Source: Dechloromonas hankyongensis
Lineage (GTDB): Bacteria > Pseudomonadota > Gammaproteobacteria > Burkholderiales > Rhodocyclaceae
Direction of reading: 5' to 3'
NCBI RefSeq assembly: GCF_022012295.1
Contig: NZ_JAKLTN010000002.1
Coordinates: forward strand, 930,001 to 994,000
DNA length: 64,000 bases
Shown piece by piece: positions 62,775 to 64,000 of the stretch. The position numbers and the translations under genes were made by a program. Positions within the stretch are counted from its first letter, which is position 1. Every line of letters begins with the position of its first letter. Below the pieces are notes generated by a model, which was given only the letters and a program-made list of their open reading frames with translations, was not told where the DNA came from and ran no database searches.

Positions 62775-63566
62775 CTACGCCGACTTGGCCGGCTTCATCT
62801 CCCCGGCCTCGACGGCGAACGACAACCAATTTTCCGGCGGCGGCAGCGGACAGGTGGCAAAGGCCGTAAAGGCACAGGGCGGATTGAAAGCGAAGTTGAA
62901 ATCCAGCCGAATCCGCCCATCCTGAGCCGGTTTGGCCTTGAGGAAGCGCCCGGCGCCATAGGTGTCCCGGCCGCTCGTCCGGTCGCGGAAGACGAAGAAC
63001 ACCTCGCGTTCGCTGACACTCATCGGCAGCAATTCGACCGGCTCTCCCGCTACTGCGAAAACAGCTTTGTGCGTCACCGACACCAGTTTGAGGTCGTCCG
63101 TCACGTTTGGCACTTCCATCACCACCGGCGGCTCCAGCGCCTCCCAGGCCGCGTCGATAGCCCACGCCGGGTCGTAGTCGAAATACGCCAGGCCAGCAAA
63201 CGGCTGCGTCTTCGCCCATTCCCGATCGCGCAGCCGCACCGCCAGTCGGCCATCGCGCTCGACCACGAAGAAAGCCAACGGTGCACAATCCACCGTCGTC
63301 GGCGCGCCATCGCGGTCAGTCACCAACTCCAGCGCCTCACCTTTCACCGGCTGCCAACGCAGCGAATCGCCCGCCCACAGCAGTTCGCCCAGATGCGCCG
63401 CCCCGCCCGGCAGGCGAACAACGCAATCCTCGCCGCTACCCACCCGGTTTGAACCCGGCTCCAGCCAGTGCAGGCCGATCAATCCGATCCAGCTATCCGG
63501 CCCGGAAAGCTCTACCTCCCGCGCATTCCGCCACCGATGCCACGCCTGCTGCTTACCGCTATCCAT
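62775..63566 (-). CDS. DUF1684 protein
   Basis: The 263-residue soluble protein has the DUF1684 sequence pattern: WRNAREVELSGPDSWIGLIGLHWLEPG near the start, FFVVERDGRLAVRLRDRE in the middle, and a Cys/Pro-rich end (DFNFAFNPPCAFTAFATCPLPPPEN, in parts) with the typical metal-free motif. Function unknown. ATG at 63566 has AGGA directly upstream; the frame extends to 63599 with a weaker start. It lies 75 bp upstream of the VF530 gene. Confidence 0.85.
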   Translation of the reverse strand: MDSGKQQAWHRWRNAREVELSGPDSWIGLIGLHWLEPGSNRVGSGEDCVVRLPGGAAHLGELLWAGDSLRWQPVKGEALELVTDRDGAPTTVDCAPLAFFVVERDGRLAVRLRDREWAKTQPFAGLAYFDYDPAWAIDAAWEALEPPVVMEVPNVTDDLKLVSVTHKAVFAVAGEPVELLPMSVSEREVFFVFRDRTSGRDTYGAGRFLKAKPAQDGRIRLDFNFAFNPPCAFTAFATCPLPPPENWLSFAVEAGEMKPAKSA

Positions 63567-63770
63567 TCCTGCTCTTCCTTCCATCCGCTCAAACAGCATG
63601 CTGTATGATTAAGTCGTCAGCATTGTCCGGTTTGCATCGCCTATCATGCCCAAAATATTCAACTGCTCATCCGTTTCGGTTGTGCCATGCTGATCTCTGG
63701 TGTTCTGTGATCCCGCACATTGAACACTCGCTAGAATATTCGACGTTTTTGTCGTTTACGACCAGTAGCC

Positions 63771-64000
63771 ATGAACATCGACTCTGAAGCAATGCAAACT
63801 GAGTTTCTGAACATTTGGGAGTCGAAGGTAGCCAGCTTTCCCCAAGCAACCTTGTTCGACTTGGACAAATATCTGAAAGGGTCATTCAGCGTCGCGAACT
63901 CCCAGGCTAGTGAGCTAATTCCAAAACACCTGTTCTTGCTCAGCTTAGCCACATCATGCCTGCTCCTGCTTACACGATTCGTCGGTGAGCGAAAGATGAG
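63771..64000 (+). CDS. Partial hypothetical protein running off the right edge
   Basis: ATG at 63771 opens a frame with no stop codon before the window ends (76 codons). The N-terminal 45 residues are soluble, followed by a hydrophobic segment (FLLSLATSCLLLL). The stretch is clearly less GC-rich than its neighbours, which may mean foreign origin. No Shine-Dalgarno sequence is visible. Family not recognised; the start is uncertain. Confidence 0.45.
   Translation, partial: MNIDSEAMQTEFLNIWESKVASFPQATLFDLDKYLKGSFSVANSQASELIPKHLFLLSLATSCLLLLTRFVGERKM

Overview
The window looks like a chromosomal segment of a GC-rich betaproteobacterium, most likely of the Rhodocyclaceae (Dechloromonas/Azonexus type). 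That placement is an inference from gene content: a sodium/solute-symporter histidine kinase next to acs, a DUF3460 protein, a class I fumarase beside a UPF0114 protein, a large chemotaxis cluster with hemerythrins, and the overall protein style. I see no prophage, insertion sequence or CRISPR array. Accessory character is limited to gene decay and small unrecognised ORFs in the first 8 kb, an ars operon, and a gene-poor stretch beside a tRNA.

Layout. 1-8 kb: scattered single genes (DUF2325 protein, rhodanese-like protein, tail-specific protease Prc, a secreted helical-repeat protein, a peroxiredoxin, an alpha/beta hydrolase) mixed with three decayed genes: a metallo-beta-lactamase-fold gene with an internal deletion, a cytochrome c tail and a rhodanese without a clear start. 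8-16 kb: an RND efflux system split over two divergent transcripts around a TetR regulator (pump and adaptor leftward; outer-membrane factor, short-chain dehydrogenase and thioesterase rightward), with two matching 24-bp palindromes as likely operators. 16-20 kb: sulfate ABC transporter genes sbp, cysT and cysW, with no cysA. 20-23 kb: a YbdK-type carboxylate-amine ligase, a CPA2-type antiporter and a class I glutamine-amidotransferase-like hydrolase. 23.6-25.2 kb: a MerR regulator divergent from a DUF2938 protein and a flavodoxin-like quinone reductase, with a textbook 19-bp-spacer MerR promoter. 25.6-27.8 kb: an arsenic operon, arsR-arsC-acr3.

28.5-41.8 kb is one leftward chemotaxis and signalling cluster of twelve genes: receiver protein, MCP, cheY, STAS protein, cheA, MCP, cheW, bacteriohemerythrin, hemerythrin-PAS histidine kinase, FixJ-type regulator, cheR, cheB. 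The two diiron-site proteins suggest that oxygen or redox state feeds into this system. 41.8-42.7 kb has no recognisable protein gene but holds several DnaA-box-like sequences and ends at a tRNA-Ser(GGA).

42.9-57 kb is an acetate and energy signalling block, all leftward: acs; a small membrane protein; a symporter-histidine kinase of the CrbS type; a receiver protein; a large membrane protein that joins a kinase-like core lacking the phospho-acceptor His to an intact DnaQ-type exonuclease; two tandem DUF294 nucleotidyltransferase-like genes; a DnaQ-fold protein whose catalytic residues are all replaced; an SSS-family symporter; and its DUF4212 partner. A 35-codon ORF with a strong Shine-Dalgarno sequence runs through a terminator-like hairpin directly before this operon, which looks like a translation-dependent attenuator. 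57-64 kb: UPF0114 protein, class I fumarase, DUF3460 protein, glutamate dehydrogenase divergent from a class V aminotransferase, a VF530-type protein, a DUF1684 protein, and a truncated ORF at the right edge.
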